From contig JAXDDX010000072.1 of NCBI GenBank assembly GCA_034670405.1, forward strand, positions 1,798,001-1,862,000: a stretch of DNA of 64,000 nucleotides, given 5' to 3'. The notes beneath the pieces were generated by a model. That model saw only the letters and a program-made list of their open reading frames with translations. It had not been told where the DNA came from and did not search any database. The translations under genes and the position numbers were made by a program. Positions 54,636-64,000 of the stretch are shown one piece after another. The first letter of the stretch is position 1; every line of letters starts with the position of its first letter. This stretch comes from Hoplostethus atlanticus. Its lineage: Eukaryota > Chordata > Actinopteri > Trachichthyiformes > Trachichthyidae.

Positions 54636-54641
54636 AATAAA
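54636..54641 (+). promoter_or_regulatory. ank2: polyadenylation signal AATAAA (ank2, distal)
   Basis: AATAAA followed by a GT-rich stretch (tgtacatgtgtcaaatgtgg), a typical cleavage context. Confidence 0.55.
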
Positions 54642-54660
54642 ATTGTACATGTGTCAAATG

Positions 54661-55030
54661 TGGAGGAAGTAACTGTCATTCTTTCAAAACTGTGGGCGTT
54701 TTTTGATCCATTCTTGTATCTTGGAGGAGTTCGGAGACATGGAGTCAGCGTTTAAAACCTCAGTCCTCTAGGAGCTGTGGCTGGCAGCAACCCAAGAAGG
54801 TGCTGGTGGAAGAACTCCTAAACAGGTACGTCCTGTGTGGTGGAAGATTTAGAAGAGGTCGCTGGTGTAAAATATAAAATCACTGGATGCCTGAATGATT
54901 TTATATTTTAGTCCAATAGTGGATGCTCTAGCCTACGCAGCTCGTTTTCCGTCCATGTGTAAAAGATATGATTTGATTTTAAAGTGACATTCTTCCATCC
55001 CGACTTGGATTGATGAGAGAAACACTTGCC
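54661..55030. other. convergent intergenic interval between ank2 and camk2d
   Basis: About 370 bp between the inferred 3' ends of the two genes. No feature seen. The real ends could overlap. Confidence 0.45.
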
Positions 55031-56991
55031 GTAAATCACACGTTTTTATTTGATATTTTTAAAACATACATCAGTCCTTTCCTATCGTGGCAACATTACA
55101 CACCCGTGTCCCATTGGAAACGTCAATGTTTCTTAGAAAGAGAAATCTAATGTGCAGGGGGGGTGATAAATGTGATTAAACAAAACATACAAATGTGTTT
55201 CCGAACATTTTTTGGAATGAATCCAGGTCACCCAGTTGCCAAATACACCATGCAAATAAATCCTAATATCTTGAATACACAATGTGGATCCCTCAGTCGT
55301 GTCCCAGTGTAACATTATAAAAAGAGATGAAACATAGCTGCCTCCTTTCGCAGTGGCCCTGGTTCTGGAAGACAATTTACTAATTTAAACCCCAGTATAA
55401 AGAACTTTAAGTTTTAAATCGAATAAGACTGTGTACATAACATAACAAAATTAACTACTCATCCCATACAGCATTGCGAATAATGTCATCAATTCCCTTT
55501 CTCTTAATTTCAACAGTGATACTAAATAATACAATATCATCATATTGGTTACTGATTTGTAATGTTTTTTTGCTCATCCCTAAAAAAATCATGACAGTAA
55601 AATCATGGAGCTGCAGGCTGCTAGCTGACTGACCACTCTGGTCTGGCTACCAACTACGCACAACTTTGGAGCGTTTCTGCTGCAACGGCGGCGTCTCAGA
55701 TTGGTGGGAACTCGACAAAGCTTCTGGGTAATGCCGCATTTCACAAGGAACTCAGGAATAAAACATGAAGTTGAGAACAGATGCGGCTTCTACGGGAACA
55801 TATTTGTACGGCGAATAATCAAATTCTCCATCACTTCCCTAAATTTACTCCCAGAACCTGACGTTTCAGCTCTGTCAACCTTCGTTTCAGTGCTCCTACA
55901 GTGAGAAACACGTTGCCGTGAGCCAGCCTAGCGCGAGATCAGGTTTCTAGAAACTAAAAGAAAGGAGAGCGAGGGAGCTTTTGCGCGCGAAGAAGAAGAC
56001 ACGGGGGTTGAAGCTCCAGTTCAATCCACGTGGAAAAAGCTGACGGGGTGTAATGAGGATTGGCGGGACGACCTGCTGCGTCAATAGCACAATATAAAAA
56101 GTTAAACAAAAAATAAACCAATAAAGTTCACATAATCAGATCCTTATGAAAATATGATTTGACTTTAAAAGCGTTCCAAGAGTCATAGGATGGCCTTGAA
56201 GTGTTCTATATGTATACCATATACCTATAGTTTACATTCTATCATGAGACTTCCCACATGATGGAGGCGCACACAAGACGTGATAGTAAAACATATGCTC
56301 AGGTTTCCCTTTGTACACATGTAGTTAAAATTCCTAGTAAACATACTTAGTGCCGACTGCAAACAGGAAAATTTGTAAAAGTTGCGAGATCCCAAGATTA
56401 AGCGAGGATACAGCAATTTACGCCAATCACCAAAATCTATACATCACCAAAACGAAAGCAAGTCTGTAGTTTTCATAGCAATGTTGAAAAGATTAAAAAA
56501 AAAAAACGTTATGTGATATATTGGTCATTGTGCCAAAAGGCAAAACATCACAATAACTTACCAGCTGATGAGTCCCTCTGTGTAATAATAATACGGTTTC
56601 AGCCCATTAAAAGTCTATCTGGTTCTCCTACAGCCTGGTGGTGCAGATGGAAATATCTGGCTCTTTAGAAAACCATTTAAACCTAAAACACACTATCTAC
56701 AAATTTAAAAAAACAAGTCAAATGAAAGACGCTGCAGATCTTAACATCCCGTAACGAGGCTGTGAATAAACCATAAAAAATGATATTGTCCCCCCCCCCT
56801 CCCCAAAAAAGCATTTACAGTAATCTTCAGTCCAGCAGCGACGATATGTAAACAACACTCTGAGAGGGCGGTGTTCTAGCAATGGGCACGGATTGGCTGG
56901 CGGGGATTTCGTGGAGAACTTGGTAGGCGGGGTTTATGGTCAGCTGACTGCTGTAGCCTGGAGGGTACTGGAGGGGTGGGGGGGTCAAAGG
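55030..56991 (-). other. camk2d: camk2d 3' UTR (inferred)
   Basis: Non-coding on both strands. It lies downstream of the last camk2d coding exon candidates and ends at a polyA signal. The extent is inferred. Confidence 0.45.
55045..55050 (-). promoter_or_regulatory. camk2d: polyadenylation signal AATAAA (camk2d)
   Basis: TTTATT on the + strand reads AATAAA on the minus strand. It is the most distal good candidate before ank2. Confidence 0.4.
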
Positions 56992-57003
56992 TCACCCTCT
57001 CAA
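56992..57003 (-). CDS. camk2d: camk2d alternative last coding exon (three codons and stop)
   Basis: On the minus strand a good acceptor (attgcatctctgtatttcag) is followed by TTG AGA GGG TGA. Spliced in phase 0 after SPTCARQ it would end the protein with LRG. The rest of this exon would be 3' UTR. Confidence 0.4.
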   Translation of the reverse strand: MRG

Positions 57004-57612
57004 CTGAAATACAGAGATGCAATAATCAGTTGGTAATCACACAAGAAAGATACACAGAATTATATTGCATCCATCATATTTTAATGTTTTACTATCTATT
57101 ATCATTTGAAATTTCTCCTGCAGCATTTTGAATTGTTAAATATAAAATTGTAAAATGCATTATTAGTATATTAGTTATAATTGGTTGTGTCATCTTTAAT
57201 TTCCCCACATTAGCTCTATTCTTATTTCCAGTATATCTTTTTTTTCTTTGCCGTATCCTACTATTGGCTGCTGCAATGACCCAGTTTCCCACAGGGGTCA
57301 ATCGAGTTTCATCTAATCAAATACTATAAGCTGTAGTAGACGTGAAAACAGCACAAACAGCAGCATAGGATAGAAACTTGATACACACATCATCATGGGA
57401 TCATGGGATAAAACCACATAGAAAACAGAGGGGAACACAAGATACTGTGTTGGTGAAAGGGGTGGGAGAAGATCCGGTGCTACCAGAGCCCTGAAAGCAC
57501 CAGTGGGAAAGAGAGGGGCCGAAGCAGGACAGGAAAAGCAAAAACCAGCCGGGCGACATGGAGGAGGGGAGGCGGGCGCGAGGTGGGGGAGAACCTCGCG
57601 TAGTCACCTTAC
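57004..57612 (-). other. camk2d intron or retained 3' region
   Basis: Lies between the last hub exon and the candidate 3' terminal exon. If the donor at 57612 is not used, the frame reads VR and stops at 57604-57606. Confidence 0.45.
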
Positions 57613-57842
57613 TTGGCGGGCACAGGTGGGCGAGCCGGAGCGGTGGAAGTGGATGTTTTGCCACTTGCCGTCGCGGCGGTGCCAGATCCGGGTCTCCTCC
57701 GACTGCATGGTGCGCGGCATGCCGCTGCCGTCGATGTACTGGGTGAGGCGGATGTAGGCGATGCAGGCCGCCTCGTCGCCGATCAGGTGGACGTGGGGGT
57801 TGAGCAGGATGGTGTGGATGGGGTGCTTCCCCTTGGACAGAG
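57613..57842 (-). CDS. camk2d: camk2d exon: association (hub) domain, last part
   Basis: A 230-nt exon (minus-strand acceptor ctttctccag, donor gtaagg) coding [60 protein letters not shown] and [16 protein letters not shown]. This is the beta-sheet wall of the CaMKII hub that assembles the 12-14-mer holoenzyme. The SGMPxTMQSEET and [11 protein letters not shown] wording fits the delta isoform. Phase 1 in, 0 out. Confidence 0.96.
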
Positions 57843-58041
57843 CTGGAGAAAGAAAAATAAATAACGGAGGCAAAAAAATCTCACAAAGAGGAACCAGTGT
57901 GGGTGGTGAAGGGCTCTATGTATCATAGTGAGGATGAATTATCCAATTAGTTTTGAAATGAGTAACAGTGAGTGAAATATTATTTTGAGTTGCAAGCCCA
58001 AATCTATGTATATATATATAAAAATGTATATATTCCAATTA

Positions 58042-58182
<141 letters not shown>

Positions 58183-58270
58183 TTAACGGAAACATTATTC
58201 CATACGGCATATACAGGTAACAGTTGTCTGCTTTGCATGTGCATGAGCAAAGGAAGTCGCTTGAACTAAC

Positions 58271-58346
58271 GTGTAGGCCTCGAAGTCTCCGTTGTTGATG
58301 GCCTCGATCAGCTGCTCGGTGACTTTGATGATCTCCTGCTTACGAG
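58271..58346 (-). CDS. camk2d: camk2d exon: association domain start (76 bp)
   Basis: Minus-strand exon (acceptor ctctctcag, donor gttagt) coding [20 protein letters not shown] and DFEAYT, the first helix of the hub domain. Phase 1 in, 2 out. The donor gttagt is not ideal. Confidence 0.96.
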
Positions 58347-58757
58347 CTGAGAGAGAGAGAGAGGAAAGGGTGACAAAAGGTGACGGCACCTCTGATCAAA
58401 TTAACCAAAGCATAGAGAGTAAGGGACAAGAGGTCACGACACCAGGAGAGGTTCACTGAAAAAACACACGGAAATACATTCTCGCACAGGAAGGAACCGA
58501 GGGATGACAGTTGAGGTCCAGCCGGTTCACCACGAGACAACATCAAAAATTACCTTTCGCGCTAAGTAGGGGAGCTAGGAAATAATGAACGCAAAAGAAA
58601 ATAAAGATCTACAGATGAAGTGCTTCCAGTGTTGACATCTATTGCATGGAGATGGAAGCAGTGTGAAGACTGTGATGGTAGACGCGGTGCAGAAAAGGCA
58701 ATGATGAACATTTGGTTTGGCACACATACACGATACTGCAACTCCGCCTCTCTTTAC

Positions 58758-58872
58758 CTTCGACGGCTTCATCTCCGCTGCTTTTGCCAGCGACTTGGAC
58801 GCTTACTTGAACGCGGGAGGTTCTTCCAAGCGACATCAACACCAAAAAGCAAACGGCTGAGAGGCGAAACAT
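58758..58872 (-). CDS. camk2d: camk2d alternative first coding exon, alphaKAP-like hydrophobic N-terminus
   Basis: On the minus strand an ATG at 58870-58872 (A at -3) opens MFRLSAVCFLVLMSLGRTSR, then VQVSVQVAGKSSGDEAVE. At 58757 there is a donor (G/gtaaag) in phase 1, which fits the next exon (ARKQEIIK) exactly. The product would be a hydrophobic or signal-anchor N-terminus fused to the hub, without kinase. Camk2a makes alphaKAP, a membrane-anchored non-kinase hub protein of muscle, by the same principle, though its own start lies elsewhere relative to the linker exons. A stronger donor at 58806 (CAA/gtaagc) would not keep frame with the hub, so a separate secreted-protein first exon is the alternative. 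Confidence 0.5.
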
Positions 58873-59010
58873 GTTCCCACCGGCAAGTTTTGCTTCCTGG
58901 CTGGAGGGTAAACTACCTGCCTGCGGCTTCGGACCGAAAGTGGTGGAGATGAAGATAAAAAGCGCCGTACCTTGCCCTGTGATTGGCTGCAGATTTTTAA
59001 AAGCCTGACA
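58873..59010 (-). promoter_or_regulatory. camk2d: promoter-like region upstream of the alphaKAP-like exon
   Basis: On the minus strand: a TTTTAAAAAT A/T-rich box (58992-59003), a CCAAT box (agccaatcac, 58979-58988) and a GCTTTTTATC stretch (58953-58962), about 80-130 bp before the ATG. Confidence 0.35.
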
Positions 59011-59094
59011 CAGCTGAAACTAAGGTCAGAGGGTCCTTTGCTATTTGCGTAGAAATGTCCACATTGGGTCTACAAACCCATGAACCCATTACTG

Positions 59095-59215
59095 AACCCG
59101 TTAGCCCGATATATCAGGGGTTGGTCCAGACAGTCCACCTCTGGTGTGATACAGAGTTTTAGCATCCCATGATGGTCTAATCGCTGTTTCAGAGGCTTTT
59201 CCACCCTGACAAGAA
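59095..59215 (+). repeat. dispersed repeat (pair with 18235-18505)
   Basis: Shared acctctg.t..gat, gttttag.atcccatgatggtctaa and gctgtttcaga..ctt wording. Confidence 0.55.
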
Positions 59216-59796
59216 TGCAATTCTGAGGGAAACTCTGAACACTTTCATGGAATTGTTGGGCATGAAATTAAAGGATGTTGGACTTGGGTACAAAACCTCG
59301 TCTACAGGCGGCTTCAATGCACAACTCTCGTTATCAGCCTTCGGAAACGCCACATCAGTCAAACCTACTGCTGACACACCAAAGACAGACCTTGCTCTCT
59401 CAGTTCTATTTACCCTCTGTGCCCTCAGCAAATCCCTTTATGCACGCTCCACTTTGCCTGTCTCTCTGAAAGCACGTTATACACACTGAAAGAAAAGGAA
59501 AAAAAAGTACTAGTTTGCCTGACAGTTGGGGAGGGGGGGGATCAATGTCTGTTTTTGTCAGCTGAGCAGTAAATTGCTTCATGCTGTTTACCGTTTTTCT
59601 CCGCTCGAGGAATATCAGTATGAAAAGCCATTCTTTGTCATCCGCTGCCAGTGGAATATCGCATTGTGGTATTTGTAGAGTGGAAATAATCCCCATTGAG
59701 CCAGACAGTGTGTGTCCCAACCAAACAATAGTCTCTCCTTCCGCGGCCTTTCATTAGAACATGGACAGGAAGATGGGAGGATTGGCACTCATACAA

Positions 59797-59797
<1 letters not shown>

Positions 59798-59828
<31 letters not shown>
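59798..59828 (+). repeat. (AC)n microsatellite
   Basis: About 15 AC units in the camk2d intron. Confidence 0.9.
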
Positions 59829-59830
<2 letters not shown>

Positions 59831-60192
59831 AGATGGCAAATAAAAAAAAAATCTAAACAGGTCAGGGCCATGGTTTGGGATCTGATGACTGACTTCCCCT
59901 TGCCTTGTTTTCCTCAATCGTCAGGGCAATACTTTTAGTGGAGAAAAATATACTCAAAACATACTGAAGGAAAAGTAAAATCAGAAAGTACGAGTGCACA
60001 AGCTGCTCAGTTACAGCAATGAGATTAAATGTAATTCCTTACTTTCCAACTCACAGGACAAAAAAGTGTCGCCGTCACAACTTCACTAATATGAACATTT
60101 CAGTAAAACGTCTACAGATAATAAATGAATAAATAAAACTCCTCTACTGATGAAGTCCAAAGTGTGAGAGAGTGATCACACAACAGGTTTCC

Positions 60193-60385
60193 TTAGCCTC
60201 TAAGGTCTGTGCTGATGGATTCCCTGTTGAAGGATCCTTCCTGACCACTTTGTTCATAAGGGGTGTCATAACTGTGTCTGGGCTGCAGGGGGCGCTGGAT
60301 GACAGCGGCCCTGCTACTCCGGGGCAGTGGAAGAGGTGTGGCTCAGCTGGACTTCAGACCGGTCCCACAGAGACTCTCGCTCATG
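60193..60385 (-). CDS. candidate last exon of a nested minus-strand gene (unrecognised)
   Basis: With one base fewer in the run at 60321-60324 (GGGG on +), the minus strand reads HERESLWDRSEVQLSHTSST, SRAAVIQRPLQPRHSYDTPY, EQSGQEGSFNRESISTDLRG and then stops (60193-60195). The acceptor would be gttcaggtag in phase 0. The composition (Y, W, N, Q, no low complexity) looks like a protein C-terminus, but it needs an indel correction, and the + strand is also open here. Not recognised. Confidence 0.25.
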
Positions 60386-60840
60386 CTACCTGAACTTTAA
60401 TGGAAGTTGTTTTTTTTGTTTTTTTTAAACGTATGGCATGGAGAAAAACGATCAAATACAAAAACAATAGACTTTAAATGCAAAATCATCATTAATAGTA
60501 ACAAGTAAGACATGCATGATGTAGTACATATAGTAATAGGTGTATGTATTGTATATAGGGTTACAGTATCAATTATAATAAGTATCAAATGTTTATAAAT
60601 GTTAATATAAACTATTATTAATGTTCATATTTGATAAAGTAATAAGTATAAGATGCAAAACAAAGAAAATATAATATATAATTCTATAAATACCAAATGT
60701 AAAAGTATCATAAAAGTGTATTTTCTCCAGCCATGTGAAAGGGGAAGACCAATCTAACGCTACACTAGCGACTTTCTTTAGCCATATCAGAGGGGAGTGA
60801 CTTTGCGGCTTCTTCCCAAACATCGAGAACTGGGACTTAC

Positions 60841-61030
60841 ACTGGGAGTTGCCGGGGCCCTGAGGCCGGGGCCGGGGCCCTGGGTGTGGGTGTGATGGGG
60901 ACCGTAGTGGCATGTGGTGGGATGGGTGGAGAGAAAGACCAGAAAGGAAGGAGTGAAGAGGAGGAGCAGGTAGGCAACGACCAGTGCCCGCAGGATGTAC
61001 TGGCAGCACTCGTCACCACTGGGCCAAACA
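60841..61030 (-). CDS. candidate membrane-segment exon, minus strand (unrecognised)
   Basis: A strong minus-strand acceptor (long CT tract ending actctcctag) and donor gtaagt bound 190 nt. One frame reads VWPSGDECCQYILRALVVAY, then LLLLFTPSFLVFLS, which is strongly hydrophobic, and ends in phase 0, compatible with the exon at 60193-60385. It cannot join the camk2d linker in frame as given. GC-rich sequence is open in several frames here, so support is limited. Confidence 0.25.
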
Positions 61031-61399
61031 CTAGGAGAGTACCAGCACGAGGAGGAGGAGGAGGAGAAGGAGGAAGAGGAGGAGGATGGGCAGTGAGAGG
61101 GGGAGTGGTAAGAGTCTGGGCGCTTAAGGTGGTAGATTTCGGAACGGGAGGAGGGCGAGCGCGCTGGGATGGAAAATCGACGGGATTACGGGTGATAGCA
61201 AATGAACGGATGGGTGGATGGGAGTGTGGATGAGGAAATTGAAGGGGGCAGGAATGATGGGAAAAATGAAATGGAAAAAATTTAAAATAAATAAAGAATA
61301 AATGACAAACATGCAGAAAATTACAATTTATTTTCCTCCGGCGGGATGTAATGATGCAAGAGAGAATGAAACTGCTTAGCCCATTCTTCATGAGGTATT

Positions 61400-61700
61400 A
61401 TTGAAAACTTTAAAAGACGCTAGGCGTAGCATTCTATGTTTCTCACAATTAAGACCACATTTCCCATAAACCCATTGGTGTCGCAAAGAGGATGGCGCTA
61501 CTTCCCCCCCCCCGTACGGTTGTTAGTACAGCCGTGATGATAACAGCTGATATGCTAACGTGAAGTTGAAACTATGCACTACACAACTACACAACACGTT
61601 TGTGCCGTAAAGCGATCCAGCAGGTTTCCCGCCAAAACGTCGCAAAATTAACGTAGCGATGAATGATGCACATGAAATGCTGCACATAGCACCTTTAACA
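61400..61700 (+). repeat. dispersed repeat element
   Basis: Contains cccataaacccattggtgtcg, gtgccgtaaagcgatccagca and the end gctgcacatagcacctttaa, related to 14156-14545 and to the first 60 bp of the window. Confidence 0.5.
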
Positions 61701-63247
61701 CAGCGTTCCCCATTCCATACCAGAGAAAAGTTGTTCGCCATTCCCTTTATCTTTCAACCCTGTCACCAGAGAAAACAAACAACAAGCTGCTGGCTTCTTT
61801 ACTCAAATCTATTTGATGTGGAGAAAAAAAGAAAAAAAAGACAGCCCTGTTACATAACTAACACCACCAATAATCCATCAGACAACGTAGGTGCAAATGA
61901 GTCGCATTCACACTGTAGGAAACGCCATTTTCCCCCTCACCGCATCCACCTTCCCACCTCCTGCCACTGAGAACGTCTCAACAAAGGGGCCATTGTTTAA
62001 AATCTCAAGAGATGATGATTAAAATCCCGCGCTCACCTCTGAGGGATTTCTACGCCCTTTTTGAAGGGTGAGTAAAATGGGAATGATGATGAATGCTGAT
62101 TGGGGTCACATCAGAAGGCAGGGGAGTAGGGCACAATGTAGAAGAAGAACAGAAGAGAGGAAAGATAGAGGAAACTATCTTTTGAAATTAGTGCTATTGA
62201 GCACTATCATCAGTGACGCAGTGTGTGGCCATTGTAAAGGCTTTGTTGAATAAGGGCACTGGAGCATTGAGGAATGATGACCCCCATCAACCATGAATAA
62301 CAATGGAAACCATTATGAAGGACAGTGGAATGCCCCTTCCATTGGCTTCATGGGCCTGGGTATGAGTGTATAGATGCACATATGCTGGTGCACACACACA
62401 CACACTGCAGGGATACATGGAAGTGAGGGGCTTCTGTTGAGTCAAAAAAATCTGAGATGATTTGTCTTATTCTGAAAATCTAATTTGAGATTTTCTGTTC
62501 CGCCAAAGGTTACACAGTGAGTAATCAGAAACAGACACAGACACACACAGACACAGACACACACACGTCCCATCGGACCATTACAACAATCATCTAAAAT
62601 GTTTGGAAAGTTCCTCTCCCTGATTCCACAGTGTTCATCACCAGAGTGAAAAGAAAGAGGACCGAGACCGAGTTTGAACCTGGCCAAACCAGCCGAACTA
62701 AAAAGGAGTAAACAATCCAAAGTTTAACTGCTCCAAACACGCTTAGTGTGAACGCACCCCGAAGTCAGATGCGCCGATTCTTCTCGCTCCATAGAATTTT
62801 TTTTTTAATAATTTTTTTTTTTTTTTTAAATCAAATCTACTCTTGTTGGCAGTGGGAGGAAAAATTAATTAGGCAACAATTTCTGCAAGAGGAAGTCAAT
62901 GCAAGACAGATTGTCATATTCAATAAATTCAAGTACATGGGACAAGGACTATATGAAACACGATAAATGAAGCAATGTCAACTATGAAAAATGAAAGATG
63001 AAGTTGAAATTGACAGACAACACATTCATGTAAGACACAGCTACATAATGAATTCCTCTTAAAGAGTTGTTTACCCTAAACCTAATGCTGAAGCCAGCAC
63101 ACTCGAAATGGCAAAAGAAAGATCTAAAAACTTCAAAAAGGCAGCGCTTGCTTCCATCTGAGTGTTAATGAGCACCTCATTAACACTGGGAGGTGTCCTG
63201 CTCACGGAAAGGGCAGTTTGTATTCCATCAGTTTGAAACTCCCTTAC

Positions 63248-63296
63248 CTTTCACATCCTCGTCCTCGATGGTAGTGTTGGCACTCTCGCTGGACTC
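63248..63296 (-). CDS. camk2d: camk2d exon: end of variable linker
   Basis: A 49-nt minus-strand exon (acceptor tcgtttcccag, donor gtaagg) coding ESSESANTTIEDEDVK, ending in phase 1 so that the next exon starts A-RKQEIIK. This is the conserved linker just before the CaMKII hub. Kinase and calmodulin-binding exons lie beyond the window. Confidence 0.95.
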
Positions 63297-64000
63297 CTGG
63301 GAAACGAGAAAGGAAAAGCAAGCCGTGAGCGTGGCCGGCCCAGAGCAACAAGCTGATGACAGACAATGAGAATTCTCCGGGACGGAGGCTCATCTGGCGT
63401 TCGTACAGCGGGTCATTTAATCACCTTCTGTGTGCCTGTTGAAGCGGGGACGTGACTCTGTGTGACACCGTTTCATTCTTAACCATTAAACACAGATGTG
63501 GAAACAGACGAGGCAGAGGAAGCCACCGGGTCGTGATGATAGGGTAACTGACCTTTCTGACGGGTTTTACTTTGGGTCATACCTCAGTGGCATCTTTCAT
63601 CAGCTCGGATATTAATTAAGTAATTAATCTTTGATTAATCTTATGATCAGAAATCGAAAATACCCACTATTTGTCTGTCTAGTGTCCCAATGTAACAAGA
63701 TGGATTAATGTAGGTCAAAACAAAAGCAGGAAATAACTTATCAATACAAGTGATGACTTGGGCCATGAAGGAGCAGTCTGTTCATATAACTTACACACAA
63801 GAACACACATGCTACGCTATGGGCTACAACACCGCCAAGTAAAAAGAGACATGGACATGTGGACCAACAGCATGCAAAACCCCCAACTCAAAAACATAAG
63901 TATGCAATATAACACAGAACACCTTTTCTCCCAACAGAAACCACCTGACCGAACACCTAACGACAACTAGAGGAGATAACAGCCAGGATGTTTTAGTGAC
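63297..64000 (-). other. camk2d intron
   Basis: About 700 bp up to the window edge. No exon or repeat recognised. Confidence 0.55.

Larger units (their letters stand above)
229..54660 (+). other. ank2: ank2 gene (ankyrin-B), 3' portion: overall gene span
   Basis: Ankyrin-B is the adaptor that links membrane proteins (through ankyrin repeats) to spectrin (through ZU5-ZU5-UPA). The window holds the last 15 repeats, both ZU5 domains, UPA, a giant exon, the death domain and the regulatory tail, all on the + strand with GT/AG junctions and matching phases. Assignment to ANK2 rather than ANK1 or ANK3 rests on remembered paralog sequence: repeat residues such as [20 protein letters not shown], the giant exon that opens with a SEMKQDLIKMTAIL block, the tail exon after the death domain, and convergent camk2d next door. 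Upstream exons (first repeats and promoter) lie outside the window. Whether this is ank2a or ank2b is not resolved. Six small frame-breaking indels are noted in the entries; I treat them as likely assembly errors. Confidence 0.93.
52801..54660 (+). other. ank2: ank2 3' UTR
   Basis: AT-rich non-coding sequence after the last stop, with (GT)n near 53730-53765. The end is set by the AATAAA signals at 54450 and 54636. Confidence 0.65.
58347..63247 (-). other. camk2d intron between variable linker and hub
   Basis: A 4.9-kb interval containing the alphaKAP-like exon, a possible nested gene (60193-61030), dispersed repeats (59095-59215, 61400-61700) and a microsatellite. The remainder shows nothing I can identify. 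Confidence 0.6.

Noticed and set aside
60837..61391. A 184-codon minus-strand frame rich in P and S, considered as a CAMK2B-like proline linker insert
   Set aside because: Joined to the camk2d linker phase it runs into a stop at the hub exon, and its composition follows from a CT-rich tract.

Overview
This window is vertebrate nuclear DNA, most likely from a teleost fish. It contains the 3' part of an ankyrin-B (ank2) gene on the + strand and, tail to tail with it, the 3' part of a CaMKII-delta (camk2d) gene on the - strand. This ANK2/CAMK2D neighbourhood is known in vertebrates. The fish call rests on short introns (15 ankyrin repeats in 8.5 kb), many microsatellites, a tRNA-SINE-like fragment and short inverted-repeat elements of the kind common in fish. 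I could not decide which ohnolog (a or b) this is.

Layout of ank2: 229-8557 carries twelve exons coding the last 15 ankyrin repeats, mostly 99 or 198 bp and all in register. 8954-17103 holds the linker exons, including alternative exons and a candidate 12-nt microexon, and the start of the first ZU5 domain. 19885-22573 completes the two ZU5 domains and UPA. 25717-30366 is the neuronal giant exon, orthologous to the human 440-kDa ankyrin-B exon. 31026-32404 holds the death domain and the start of the regulatory tail. 32583-47089 is a second and far larger open exon of about 14.5 kb placed after the death domain. It codes a serine-proline repeat protein with a hierarchical, nearly identical tandem array between about 38.2 and 44.7 kb. 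47548-52800 holds a 978-bp exon and the C-terminal exons, including an obscurin-binding-like basic region like that of small ankyrin-1. The 3' UTR runs to about 54.66 kb.

Layout of camk2d (- strand): 63248-63296 is the end of the variable linker, and 58346-57613 is the association (hub) domain in three exons of conserved size. The 3' UTR probably ends near 55.03 kb. The intron between linker and hub contains a separate promoter-like region. Beside it lies a short exon coding a hydrophobic N-terminus that joins in frame to the hub, the layout of alphaKAP, the muscle anchoring product known from Camk2a. The same intron also holds a weaker candidate for a nested gene.

Six frame-breaking small indels are visible in otherwise well-preserved ank2 coding sequence. 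Three are one extra base in a G or C run, one is an extra A, one an extra C, and one a 4-nt loss at a repeat edge. Taken together they look like assembly errors rather than a dead gene. Correcting the three in the second giant exon makes its length exactly consistent with its splice phases.

The most unusual content is the second giant exon with its higher-order repeats, two extra LC3-interacting-like motifs and a thrice-repeated unrecognised module. Next is the alphaKAP-like camk2d exon.
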